NCBI RefSeq assembly: GCF_949628265.1
Contig: NC_088786.1
Coordinates: forward strand, 7,626,001-7,690,000
From: Cloeon dipterum
Taxonomy: Eukaryota > Arthropoda > Insecta > Ephemeroptera > Baetidae
Direction: 5' to 3'
Length of the DNA stretch: 64,000 nucleotides
Shown here one piece after another: positions 52,121-64,000 of the stretch (position 1 is the first letter of the stretch; the number at the start of each line of letters is the position of its first letter). A model generated the notes under the pieces. The model saw only the letters and a list, made by a program, of their open reading frames with translations. It was not told the DNA's origin and did not search any database. A program made the translations under genes and the position numbers.

Positions 52121-52450
52121 TGATTTGGGCCCTTATCTGTGCAAAGCTCACTCAATTTCATGCTGCGATTAGATAAGCGCGCGCGGCGCGGCGGCAGCAC
52201 ACCTCCCTCCCTCGCGGGCCCATTCACCGTGGATTTTAACATTTCCTCAGAGCAATTATGAAAACTCTTGAAATTCCTCAATCAATGAAGGGCAAAACTT
52301 TTTCCTCCGATCACCAGGTTTCTATATTCGAATTTTGTTATCAGCGATGGCGGTGGCGATAAAAGCCAGCAGGGCGAAATCACACGCAGTCTGCTGACCG
52401 CTACTTGTTATCGCTGAAAATGTGCGGTCTTTTGTTGATGCAATTTGCCG
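52121..52450. promoter_or_regulatory. Candidate enhancer with repeated GATA-type sites
   Basis: TTATCT (52133-52138) and AGATAA (52171-52176) face each other. Another inverted pair, TTATC...GATAA, spans 52338-52362, and a further TTATC lies at 52408-52412. A TGCGGT (Runx-type) occurs at 52423. Between them is a strongly CpG-rich tract (GCGCGCGCGGCGCGGCGGC). Confidence 0.35.
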
Positions 52451-53270
52451 ACAGTCTGCATTTTTCTCAAGTGCTTCTAAAGATTTGTCGAACTTGAAAT
52501 TCTTTGTTGTTTTTCATTCAGTGAATAATTAAAATATTTTAATTTTATTTATTGAAAAAACATTACAAGTCCAGCCAATTCAGGATGAATTTTCGGCTGG
52601 TGCTCATTTAGCTGCTGCGTCGCATTAGCTATTTAACAAAATCAAAGTGCAAAATCATTTTTGTGTGTGCAAAAAGAAGTACAAATAATTAGTCACATGA
52701 TAACAACCAATCCTTCACTTTTTTCTTCACTACATTTTTATCTCGCAGTTTTTTCAATTCGTGTTGCAGTTGTGTGGTTCCACAGTTTTGGTAACACAGA
52801 GAGTGATGTTCGAGCAAAATATTTACCATCAACTATTGGTTTAATGACAGGATTTAATTGAATCAGTCTTGTACAATATTGGTGCGTTCGCTCAGTGCCA
52901 AAGTCGCCAACAAAATATTTCACATTTAACAAGCAAGATTTGTAAATTTTGTCAACAGGCATTACGTTCCAAAACTCACAATATAATCTAGATTACACAA
53001 ACCACCTGGTACAATAGTAAAAATACATAATTTACATTGGCTATTCAATTTTAATTTTTTAAATTAGACTAAGAAAAGTGGTGGGATACCATATGGAAGT
53101 TAAATCCAAGAACTTAGTTTATCGCCAATAATCCCAATGCCAATCGATAAATTACCGATTTCGATTGGAAATTCACTTAGAGCACTTTGAAAACTCTGTT
53201 TCAAAGCAATTTATTTGAAATTAGAATGCGCCTGAGCGGAATGAGATGCAAATTGAAATAAACTGAAGCG
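52451..53270. other. AT-rich noncoding stretch
   Basis: No gene, repeat or strong motif was recognised. Confidence 0.4.
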
Positions 53271-53760
53271 CGAGTGCATATAGAGAGCATTTATTGGATT
53301 TTGCCGATCGAATCGAGTCTACGTTGGCTTTTGAAAGAGTCGAAAGTTCTCCACCACCGCAGACTTTTCCGCGCACGCTGCAGGGAAAGGTGTGCAAGCA
53401 AGAGCAGAGAGAAAAAGGTCGGCCCGCCGCCGCAAAAGGGCACACGAATATCGAGCGTCGGCTGGCGCACTTGCCGATTCGCACGATTAATTTCCGCCTG
53501 ACACTATCAATGGGCCCGAATCTGCATAATGGCATTATTGCTGAGCTGCAGCCAGCCAGCCAGCCTGCGCGATTGATGATCGCTCACAATAATAACATAT
53601 CTCGGCGCGGAAATCAATTCGGCTCGAATCGGAGGCGCCGGCCGTAAATCACCCGGCTCAGCTGACCCTAAAGCACGCAATCTGTTCATTCTTCTTGACA
53701 GCAGATGAGCAGCCCGTAGTTGTTTGCAGTTCATTTCAATAATGAGAGTGCATTAGGGAC
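53271..53760. promoter_or_regulatory. GC-richer island, candidate regulatory module
   Basis: The composition shifts sharply to GC/CpG-rich with CAGCCAGCCAGCC repeats (about 53549-53567) and GGCGCCGGCCG. Both strands have ~100-codon frames that lack splice sites or homology, as expected from the base composition. Confidence 0.3.
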
Positions 53761-55010
53761 ACTGAGGACTCTTTCATGCCGAGAATATTTACCAATATTA
53801 TCGGTTTCTGACCAATTTGGCGATCAAACATCTTGACGTTCTTTTGCCAATTTTCCGCCCTTTTGTTTAAATCTTTCATTCGGACTGTCATTTTTCACGT
53901 AAAGAGAGGTTTTCATTCATAGAGCCCAGAATAACAGTCATATGTCTTAAATATCGCTCACAGAAATTCATTTACTTGATGACTACTTATGTTGTAATTC
54001 ATAAAATTGTTTAAATTTTGTGCTATACTGATATATTATTTAGTTCTAATTAACGCAAACATCCTGTATGACAATACACGGTGATAATGAGACTGCCTAT
54101 GTTTCGTTATACCGACGAGCACAAATAATTATATTATTTGAAGGTATTTTATTTAATTTTTGAAATTTAACATAATTAGCAAAATTGGATCAAACTATTA
54201 ATAATTTAAATTATTCTTTGCATAAAAAAACTTTAAAAACTGGAGAGTTTAAACTTAATACGTATTTAAACAATGATTTTTTTAATTTGTTGTTGGATAA
54301 GTTTTTATTATTGAAATTACTAAAGATGATATTTTAAAGACTTGTAGGAAGAAAATGAGCAATTTTTAACCAACCATTATGCTTCATGTATAAGACCAGA
54401 TGAAAGTTTCTCAAAAAATAGTCATTTCTCTCTAAAGAAATTTAGAATAAACCCCTATTAAATTTGTTATTAAATTTTACTTTCTGCAGGGAATAAAAAT
54501 TAAACTAAATTGATTGGGTACAGAAATTGAGATACCATGGCGAACTTCTGTTCATGTGTTTTGAGCTTAAAACTAACAACATACATAATATACCTTCAAG
54601 GCTCACTATTTCATTCTGTTGGCAATTTTTTAATGGGAATCACCTCATGATTCAACTTCCCAGATTTCCATCGTTAATTGTACACTGTCTGGCGATTTAA
54701 TTGCGTCCGCTAGGAGTGAAAAGCCGTCGAAAAGGCAAGAAAATGCGGCCCACGCACACTGACGTCATCTTTTTTCATTTCCGACTCAATTCCCGGAGCC
54801 AGGTGTGCTTTGTCTTTTTGGATTCCATCGACGCGTTATGTTCATTACTTATTTAAATCTGCGCCTTCTGAGCGAGTACAGAGCAGAGGCGGATTCTGCT
54901 GTCTCGATGCTTTTCCTCTATTCCCTTTGTGCCTAGAAGCTGCGAAACTGAGCCGTCAGTCGGCTTATTTTTTGCTAGAATTTGGTGGTAGAGTTTGACA
55001 CCAACACGTG
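53761..55010. other. AT-rich noncoding stretch
   Basis: Nothing recognised except a small GC-richer patch around 54700-54980. Confidence 0.4.
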
Positions 55011-55400
55011 AAATTATTCAAACATTGCTGCGAATTTTCTGCTTGACTTGTAGACAAAACAATGTGCACAAAAAACGAGCGAGCGTGTAAATATGTTTGT
55101 AATGTGTCTGCTGAAGCGAAACAAAACGTGCATAGAGGAAAGTGAAGGGCGAGCCGAAATTCGTTCGATTAAAGCGTGCGATCGAGGAGTAGAGATAGCA
55201 GTTGGGCGGGCGAGAGGCCCAAAATTGATTGATTCGGCCGGCGGTGCGGCGAGACAACGCCGTTATGCATCGCGGATATTAATTTCACAGGTTGCCGCGA
55301 TTTGGTGTGAAATTTACAAGCGTAAAAATGACTGATTGCAAGAGAAAATTCTCGCATTTGCTCTGACGTCATGAAATAAAACAACGTGTAAGCCAGATTT
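55011..55400. promoter_or_regulatory. GC-richer island, candidate regulatory module
   Basis: Contains GCGAGCGTG, GGGCGGGCGAG, CGGCCGGCGGTGCGGCG and a TGACGTCA-like GCTCTGACGTCATG (CREB/AP-1 type) near 55360. AT-rich DNA flanks it. Confidence 0.3.
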
Positions 55401-58400
55401 GTTACCCTTCACTGTAAATATGGGCTATTTTACTCAAATAAATGAGATTATATGTGCAGTTTTTTTATTTCAGGAATTTAGCAACAATGATTATCATTAT
55501 TTGCAAAAATCTAATTAGTACCGACTAAAAATTTCAGATTTTGCCAAGTGTATAGAAAATTGATTGATTTGTAAGCAACTATTTCGCTTGATTTTGTTTC
55601 CTCTCGTTGTGATCTATTCAACGCTGTGAGAATCGTCACAAAATTTTTGCTGATTTACAATTGTGAGACAGTGCGCATGTCACTTAAAAGTTGTTCAATC
55701 CGATTTTTCCAGATATTCAAAGAACAATCTCAGAATATTGTAACTATTTTCCAAATCTTTAAAAAAAATGAGAATTAAGGCATTGATAGGATTTCCACTT
55801 TAAAAGATAAAAAAATTAGATATTTTCAGAAAGAAAACTTTATTACTTTTTCATAATTTTGAGGATAAACAAAAATTTGAAGCCGTTAAGAATAAACTAA
55901 TTCTGTAATTTAATTACCTGGGTGCATTTAGTTGTTTTCCAGTGAGGTGAAAGTCTCTGCAGGTTGCCACAGTGCTGATTTTATTTTCCCAGGTAAAGCA
56001 CTTTAATGAGGCCATGGGGGCCGAAACAGACGCTGTTTTATTCAACAGCAAAGTGAGACTATTTTTCTCTTGAACCTTCTCACTCTTTTACTGTTATTTA
56101 AAAATTACTCATTTGAGAAGCTAAAATAGAGATATTTTTTGGAAAATTATTTTTAGGTTTAGTTATGCTTTATGCCGGAAAACATTGGGAATTTTCCAAA
56201 GAGAAATGTGCTTTTTTATAACCTAAAATATGTTCACGTTCGTCGTTGATTCACAAAACTATTTTTATAATTTGTTAGTTCGACGTTCTTTTATTTAAAA
56301 GCGTCTGATTGAAATTGTATGCTCTGAGTCATAATTTTGAAATAAAATTCCATAATTCGTTGTCGTCACGAGTTATCTTCGATTCAGAGCTCACTGCTTC
56401 AGTTCACAAATCTAAGTTTATCCACTTATTTAAATTAACCACATCGGTGGTTTTCCTTTCGTTCCAGCAGACAAGACGGTCGTTGTTGTTGTTGTTACTG
56501 GCATATTTATTCCTCTGATTTTTGCTGCAAAGTGCACAGCTTGATTTGCATATTTTACTCTCGTTGCATGCTTCGAGTGCAGGCAGCCAGGGGCGTTTTA
56601 CCAGCAGGAGAGTCACTTGACTCCGCGCTGCGTTGAACCTCTCTCTGTCGCTGAAACTAAATATGTGCACAAACAGCAAAGACACATCACGAGAGAGCTG
56701 GAGAGTTGCATAAAAGCGAGCCAGTTTGATGTCGGCCTGCACATTTATCTCCATCTCCTCCGTGACGCCTGCTAACAAATAATAAATTCGTAATATTCAG
56801 CGCGGCTGACTGACTGTCGAGTACAATGTATGTGTCTTTATTCCAGCAGCTCTCACAATCAGTAGTGCACAATGTGCACGACTCTAGATTGTCGACTGCA
56901 AAGGTCACAGAGAACAATTAATGTATCGTATAACGAACGTAGGAGAGGTTCTCCATATTTTCCTTCGTGCATGGGGGAATTTGTGCTGACAGAATTATTA
57001 GCTATGCCCTTAAACCCTAACCTGGAAATCCCAGTTGGAGAGACTAGATGAAAGGTAATGTTTCTGGGCCAAAACCGTATTTTTTCTTGATGGTAAAACA
57101 TGCTTTTAGAGAAGTAAAAGATTGTTTAGGAATAAATTGAGTACTTGTCTTGGTTTGGCTCTTCACTTGGCGAATTTGCGTTTTTTAAAGTTTCTTGAGT
57201 CATTCTGAAGAAAATAAAATATAATTTATAAGGGTCTAAAGCGAAATGGTACAGTCTGAGAGGAAAATTTAGATTTCAAAGCAAATAATCATGGTTTTTA
57301 ACAATTTAGTTGGTCCGTAAATAAATTGTTTTGGCCAATCGTGGGGTTCTTGAGAGAAATATGGCTCCAAATTTTACGTGCTTATCAAGCGGTGGGAATT
57401 GTCTCCAAATTCAAACACATGATTTTTTAAACAGTTACAAAATTTACCTAATTTTTTGCAATTGGATGTAACAAAATAAAAATAAAAACCATGAACAACC
57501 GGTTTAATTTTCCGAGAAATTAGTCAAAAACTGAAACTTCGTCCTAATTTGTTTGATGAATTTTGTAGAGAGGAAAATGGTTTAAATTTAACAAAAAATA
57601 TCCCATGGACTTTTGGTGGCTAGGTGGTGAAAAATAAATCTTGCGGGATCTTGAACAATTCTTCTCTTTAATAAGACAGTGACCTGTCGACTATGACTAA
57701 CAGAATACAAGGACCTTTAAACAGAATTCTTAATCGACTTTAGAATTAACAATTTAAGAGAATTGACTTGAAGAACAATTTAAAATTAGAAAAGAATTCA
57801 TCCGAATGAGCCGGGTCCTTCTCAATTAAACGCTCGGAACTATAACAGATGCGACTTGTTGGCTCGTGTTTCCGGCGAAAACTAATTAAAATTCAAAATC
57901 TCTCTCTGTTGCTTTAACGAATTTCTAACAATCATTAATAACAATACCCTAGACCAAAAGTGAAAAAGGAGTGGGAGCTCGGCTCCGCAACCACTATACA
58001 GACTCCTTCCTAGAGCAACACCAATTCAAAATTCTTTCCATTGCTGTACTGTAAATATCCACTTTAAAAACTTTCCTAGCTCTTGATAATTTTTCCTCTT
58101 GATTTTGTCGATTCCTCTTTTGTGGCAACTTTTCCAGGATGCTTGTTGTTTGAAACCCACTCTAACTTAGGAGCGGATTTTCTCAAAATTTCAGATTCAC
58201 CACGATCATGAGTATGAGAGACCACCTTACGAGAGGATTTGCTTTTGATTTATCCTCATTAGAGTGAACTCAAGAGGCTCAGCTCGATTTTATGCCGTCA
58301 TCATGAATTATTTCCGGAATAAGTAATTTACTTCTCATGATGATCAGAGAGGCTTAAAAATCATAGTGGTTTTGCAAATCCCCTTGAGCCAACGCTGCTT

Positions 58401-58430
58401 TTGGATGATCATAAACACTATACGAGTTCA
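55401..58430. other. Mostly AT-rich noncoding stretch
   Basis: No gene recognised. The interval 56500-56920 is GC-richer, and a (GTT)n microsatellite lies at about 56475-56494. Confidence 0.4.
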
Positions 58431-58860
58431 CGAGCACAGAGACCTGAGGGTCGATGCAGCACACAGGGGTTGAAAATATCTTTCAATTAGCATGAGATGA
58501 TGAATCTGCACGACATGCACGCGTTTGCCCGTACATGGCCGCGTGCATGTTGGTGCTGGTTAGTGCGCGCTAACGGCGGTTTGCTAATTGAATCGCACGG
58601 CCAGCGATATTATGCGATGGCTATAGTAATGTAATATTACACTGCACGCGACGCATGTCCAAACAAGTCTCGCTTGTCCTGCCGCGAGGTGCGAAAAGCT
58701 TGTCTCTTCTTCCTCCTCATCGTAACCATAAAAGTGCACTAACTTTCTGCCTTCTGTAATGGCAAATGACATGCAGGCCATACATATGTCATCTCTGCAA
58801 AGAAAAGCGTGAATCACTGATGCGGAAAACGCCTTGCAATCGTTTTTATAACGAGAGAAT
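58431..58860. promoter_or_regulatory. GC-richer island with a 10-bp stem hairpin
   Basis: CATGCACGCG (58514-58523) pairs perfectly with CGCGTGCATG (58540-58549) around a 16-base loop. The neighbourhood has GCGCGCTAACGGCGG and other CpG-rich words. Confidence 0.35.
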
Positions 58861-60690
58861 TATGCTAATCGATGGTTGGATTGGTTTTAAATCAAATTAA
58901 TTGCGATTTGAGAAGGATTTACTGCTGAATTTTATTCTTTTTATTTTAAAAGAGGACAGTAGGGTACATTTGATCCACTTGCGGCCAAATAATAGATAAA
59001 AATAACGAAATTATAAAAATTGAATGGAATAATTGAAATCGCAAATCAAGAAACCTATATTTAGGGTTTAGATGCGCCGCATATGGCGCCACAGTTCTTT
59101 CATAACTTTTGGGCTTTCTCCCATTCCGATTTCAAATTCAAATCTGCTACTGTTCATTTCATCTACTACTACTATTTCATTTGTCTAGCTACTGAAAACC
59201 AAAATTGATTCAGCCAATCGTGGAAGTTAATGCACTTTTGTCTTAAAAAATTGTTGTTTCGGTTTCAACCGCGATTGGTAATGTCAAAAGAAAGCTGTTA
59301 ATTCACGCTGAGAATACTCATCAGCAAGATTCAATCTGGAAATTCAGTGCTCGAAAATTGCAAATGAATTGTGGTACCATCTGCTGGCGGCTCCATAAAC
59401 CAAGGACTTGAACCGAATTGGCAAATTTTATAGGAAAAAGGCGCTTTTCCGTTCAAGCATAGATTCTACAGACTTAAAAGCATTGATCGGGCACTAATTC
59501 ACTTGCAAATGGGGCCAGATGTCGCATGTTGTACGTGCTCTGGAACAGTTTATCCGACGTTGAGGAAAGCTTGTGAGAAAATCAGGTCAACGAGCATTGA
59601 AAATTTTATGTGTTTGAACAAAACCGTGCAATTTCCTTTTCGTTTCTCTTAGTTTGATTTGGCTAATTAATTTTTGGATTGTAAATATCAACAGCTGGAA
59701 GGGGAATAAACATAATATGATTTTCCACACGGCTGATCAAAGTCTAGCAAAGACTACTCTGTTTGGACTGATGATTAAATTTAATTTCCCTCTTTCTATT
59801 GACATTCCCAACATTTCCGTGAAATCATAAAATTTCCTACTGAATATCAAAGTCAAAGTGCGATGAATAGCTTCATGTTCTAGAAGCGACTGGTTTAGTG
59901 GGTGGTCGCGGTTGCTGATTGATTAAGCTTGGTCAGTGAGCATATTGCGTCTTCCTGCAGTTGCACAGAGTGGCGGAAGCACAGTTGGCAATGACTTTTA
60001 TGAGGTGAATTGGCAGCTATTCAGCTGTTGCGAGCTGCACAAAGTGCAGTGTGTGATTAAAATATAACCGATCGCTAGTGATGCAATCAAATGGCCACTA
60101 GCTTCAACAACTTCACTCATTAATTTTCATTTATTTTCTGCATTTATTTTCCTCTTTAGCCGTACTGATTTTGCCACTTGTTTTGGCTTACAAAATATAA
60201 TTTCTTGAAATCTTTTTAAATGTCAATTTCAAGGAGGAAATCTTAAATGATGAGATTTGGGCTTTAATAGATTCTTTTTATTTCAAAGAAATATTAAACC
60301 AGGAAAAAACTGAAATTTGTCTCTTTGTCTGATTAAAAATAGTCGAAATTTGTCTTTTTCAAGCCCTCTCTCGATGGTACAAAAATTCAAAGTGAATTTT
60401 GAGGGTTAAAAATACACGCATGAAAATATCGACAGTGAATTTAAATTTAGTATTTTTCTCCCACATTTTAGCTAAGAAAGGGATTTATTTTCGAAAAATA
60501 AATTTAGAATAGTATGTTAGATATCCAATTATTTTTTAATATTTTCCCAATTTCAATCTTCAGCTTAGAAACTTTAGAACAAATCGATGGAATGTAGAAC
60601 AACAAAAAGCTATACGAATTTCATTTACAAAAGAGAACATTGGAATATATTAATAGTAATATCTGCGAAGGAGTATCGGACATTAAATAT
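58861..60690. other. Mostly AT-rich noncoding stretch
   Basis: No gene recognised on either strand. GC-richer sequence occurs at about 59880-60090. Confidence 0.4.
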
Positions 60691-61100
60691 AAATCAAACT
60701 GCTTGTGTGTATATCGTTCCCTCTTTTGGTCTTGCTCGACGAGCAATAAATATTTTTTTACTGCCTTTACCGAGTCAACTTTTGGCGAGTCGGACTTTGC
60801 GGTCGTGCAGCGCGGCCGTTAATGTATCGTGGCGTTGAGCAAAATCAATCAGCAAAGTTTGCTCGTTTAGTGAGAGCTATTCTAGGCGAAAAGTTTCCGT
60901 CATCTCTCTCCCTCGTATCTCGGTGAGTGGGGCAGAGAGCTGCTGCAAGGTCTCTTTGGTCGGTCGGCGCCGATTCGATCAGCGCGCGCGGCATTCATTA
61001 AAACCCACACGCTGACGAGTAATTGAGATTGCACGCCGCGCAGTGCAGCTCTTGCGATGCAATCCTCAGATAAAAGCTAGGATAATGCATTCGGCGCGCT
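60691..61100. promoter_or_regulatory. GC-richer island, candidate regulatory module
   Basis: Contains GCGGTCGTGCAGCGCGGCCG, CGGTCGGCGCCG, GCGCGCGCGGC and an AGATAAAAG. It resembles the islands at 53.3 and 55.0 kb in composition and length. Confidence 0.3.
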
Positions 61101-62380
61101 GCTGCGAAAAGAGTTCACAGAAAAGCATTGTGTTTGTCTTTTTCAGAGTAAAATTAACGCTACTACGTGGGCTTAATTGCGCACTCTCTCAGTTTAAAAA
61201 GGAATACTTGAAAGTTCTTAATGAGGCAATTCAATTGCGAACTCCTTATCTTCGCTTCTGTGGCTGCAAATTTTAAATGAATGGAATTTTCCCTAAGCGT
61301 TAACTCGTTAGACTACGGGAAGAAGTACAATTATCACTAGCGTTTTAATAAAAATAAAACAATTTTTGGAAAAATTTATCTTTTTTAAAATTTTGATCGG
61401 ATGAAAGAATTTGTAAAAATTCTAAAAGTAGTACGATTTTGGAAAACCGCACACGGGCTAACGTGCCTCATTACGGGGCATCGATTGGTGCCCTAATCAG
61501 CACCATTCGGCCCATCGCGCCCCACCTGGTGTGTACATAGTTTATTTATTATTTTATTTTTTAAGTTGTCAACATTTTAAAGCTTTGATTTAAATAGTTT
61601 TGAAACAGAACCAACGCTTGTCCAGAATTGTTATAAGGAAATTTTAAAATCAGAATCATTCTAAAATAAAATGTCTTATCCCACTGTCATAAAAATGAAA
61701 TAGTCATGGCATAATTTCGCAATAAAAATATTTTAAAACTTTTATTTTTGGACAAGGAACAGTTTTGAAATAAACTTTTGCAGCACATCCCTGTTCATTT
61801 TGACAGAAAGAATATGTACATTTTCGAAAATAAAATCCAAAGTGCAGAATTTTAATGACAGCTCATGTCATTAATTTTCTGCAATTTTTTCCGCTGAAAT
61901 TTGATGTAGAAATGAACCGAGGAGATTAAACCGTTTCCTTTTGATAAATTTATAATAAAAATGTTGATTTTTAAGACGAATGTACTATTTTGATACAAAC
62001 ATACCTAAAATGTATGGTTCGTCTGTTAGTAGTTTTGAATAACTTATTGTACCAAATATAAAATTTAAAAGCATAATTTTTAAAGCCGTCTCTTGTTGAA
62101 AAATAAACAATTGGATTTTTTTTTATCCCGATTCATTTGTGAAGGCAAGTAATGACAGAAGAAGCGTTCAAAATAAATGCGCATGGATGTCATTATTTAT
62201 AAATAGAATCGTTAAAGAAATAATCCGAAAAATTACGAGACTAAATGGACGAGGCAACAATTTTCTTTATCCATCTCATGATCATTATTCATTTCCAAAT
62301 ATTGCATTTGTATTGCCGTGTCTGTACATGACGATAATTGGCTTTAAGTTATAGCTGTATTCAACGACCGAGGATCAAGA
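61101..62380. other. AT-rich noncoding stretch with one GC-rich patch
   Basis: No gene is seen. A sharply bounded GC-rich patch at about 61443-61540 (CCGCACACGGGC through GCGCCCCACCTGG) is unlike its surroundings. Confidence 0.4.
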
Positions 62381-62800
62381 TAAATCACGCAGTCTTCGCT
62401 ATTCCAATCATCCGGCTAATTAGGGGGACTAATTGGGTGTGATTTGAGAGCGAGCGGCAGCTGGGCTGCTCGCTAATTAGCCCGACGCACGCTGCTCTTG
62501 CATATGGCGTTGAATAATTCAATCATCGCCGGCGCGGCGCCGGCTGCGGGGGTGATGAGAATGTTTGTGGTGATATTGATAGAGGCTTTTGCGGCTCGCC
62601 AACGCCCCGGCCGGTGATATTGCCGCCCGCCCGCGCAGCCGAAGAAGATAATGCGAAATTAACCCCCTTGTTTGTTTTCAGCGCTCTCCGGTTTCATTTG
62701 CTGTACACACACACACGTGATTAGCGCAAGCAGGATTTGTCGATTTCAATCCGATTGTGTGCCGCGTGTGTATCATTATTCCATTTCTGCACTAGGTCGG
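62381..62800. promoter_or_regulatory. Candidate enhancer: homeodomain sites, E-box and palindromes
   Basis: CTAATTAG occurs at 62416-62423 and 62473-62480, with CTAATTGG at 62429-62436. Between them an imperfect palindrome (62450-62473, stem GCGAGC/GCTCGC) is centred on an E-box CAGCTG (62458-62463). A perfect 17-bp palindrome, GCCGGCGC-G-GCGCCGGC, lies at 62528-62544. Confidence 0.4.
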
Positions 62801-64000
62801 TAGTGGGAATGAAAATGGGGAATGCGGTTTGTTCAGATATGCGATGCAAGTGGTGCCTTGTTTCCAGTGAAAATCGCAATCTGTGCACAGTACAGTAAGA
62901 TTTTTATCCTTTCCCAGGTGAAGATTAGGATTTTAATTAAAATTTCCGTGAGAGGAGACTGTTTTCTGCATTTTTTCTGTTCTATTTTCTCATTTCCCAT
63001 ATGTTTGCCTTAATTTTTTCTTCTTAATTTTTTAAGATTGCCTCTCCTTGAACATGTAAAAAGGGGAAATTCGCATCACCTTGTCCAGAATCAAAACATA
63101 AAAGTCCAAAATTTACAAATAAAATAGATGCTAAACCCAATGGATTTTTAATTAATAAAATTGATATAAAATTTACTGTACCCATGTTTCAATTGATATA
63201 TATTTCTCATTAATAACGCCGAGAAATATACCTCCTAGCTCTCTTTAAATTTTACACGCTAATTAGATTTCTCGTTAATTAATTCGGCTTCAATCAAACC
63301 AGCATCGATTTCCACCGGAAAAAACCTTTAGCCACATCATGGCGGTCCTAATTAAATTTCAACCAGTCGAAACGAAATGGTTCGCTGGACATGACCTTCA
63401 AGTGAGCGGTATTTCAGGATAAAAATTGTGGACTGGTGGCGCATCGAGATTTGTATGAAATTGAACGAGTACGCACCGCAGAGACAAATTGCCAGCGATA
63501 AATATTTTTCCAACGCCCAACGAACGTGACAGTCTATTTTTTTGGGCAGTGCGGGCATGTTTTTCTTAATCACGTCACGCACGGAAAAGTTTCCTACATC
63601 GCAGATATGGATTTTCGCTGTGCAAATGAATGACGCGAAAATAAAGGTGGAAAATCGTTATGTTCGCGCATATTATACAACGCTTTTTCAGCGGTAAGCT
63701 GTTCCCACGCTAATTTTTGTGCATGTTAAAAGCATTTTATACCCAAAATCAACACTTTCTCCTGCCAAAAATTTAACATTTCAAAATCGTGTTTTGGTTG
63801 AAAATATTGAGGTTGAAATTTGCATATTTTTATAGCTATCTACTCTTTTGGCGATCAGAGATGAAAAATTGCGGCTTAACGTTTTTTAGCGTGAATTATT
63901 ATCGCTATCCACTCCGTTATCAAATTAAATTTAACAAAGGAAATATTTGAAAATATCAGAAATGTTTAAGGACGAATTAATTGCCCAATGCCCTGGTAGC
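62801..64000. other. Noncoding stretch to the window end
   Basis: No gene recognised. 63280-63720 is somewhat GC-richer, like the earlier islands. Confidence 0.4.

Noticed and set aside
53294-53647. 117-codon plus-strand frame
   Set aside because: No splice sites, biased composition from the GC-rich island, reverse strand equally open, and no family resemblance.
46815-64000. microRNA genes
   Set aside because: I looked for mature sequences of common conserved insect microRNAs (let-7, miR-1, bantam, miR-8, miR-9, miR-184, miR-124 and others) by eye and saw none; a computed scan could still find one.

Overview
The window looks like nuclear DNA from an arthropod, most likely an insect. Genes are split into many exons with GT-AG introns, introns are often only 50-65 bp, noncoding DNA is AT-rich and exons are GC-richer. 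All readable proteins have animal homologues. No bacterial operons, rRNA, tRNA or CRISPR were seen. Gene models were built by hand from splice consensus, reading-phase continuity and remembered family sequences; no search was run.

Layout: (1) 1-180, an unidentified open frame cut by the window edge. (2) 930-3008 (-), an ILRUN/C6orf106 homologue (UBA-like plus NBR1-type FW domain), head to head with (3) 3831-7210 (+), a divergent forkhead transcription factor of 400 aa. (4) 7708-8903 (-), EMC10, 237 aa. (5) 9498-11989 (-), transaldolase, 333 aa, head to head across 481 bp with (6) 12471-39408 (+), the cytoplasmic dynein-2 heavy chain (DYNC2H1; beethoven in Drosophila), for which I could join 65 exons into one 4212-aa frame. 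(7) 39759-41677 (-), an orphan leucine-rich protein whose 3' end converges on dynein. (8) 42929-45040 (+), an orphan long coiled-coil protein of 542 aa. (9) 46538-46814 (+), the first coding exon of a secreted IGFBP-domain protein with a spliced 5' UTR; the rest of that gene lies beyond the window or in unseen exons. (10) 46815-64000, about 17 kb without a recognisable gene, in which AT-rich DNA alternates with GC/CpG-richer islands that look like cis-regulatory modules.

Two features stand out. Dynein intron 29 carries a 1957-bp, almost perfect inverted repeat (25389-27345) flanked by a 4-bp duplication (CTTA). Transcription of the dynein gene would make a hairpin of about 0.9 kb. Second, four introns of the same gene can only be joined with GC-AG splice sites.

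The genes do not form one pathway. EMC10 is ER membrane-protein insertion, transaldolase is pentose phosphate, DYNC2H1 is retrograde intraflagellar transport, ILRUN is innate-immune/transcription related, and the IGFBP protein is extracellular. Shared regulation is plausible only for the divergent pairs.
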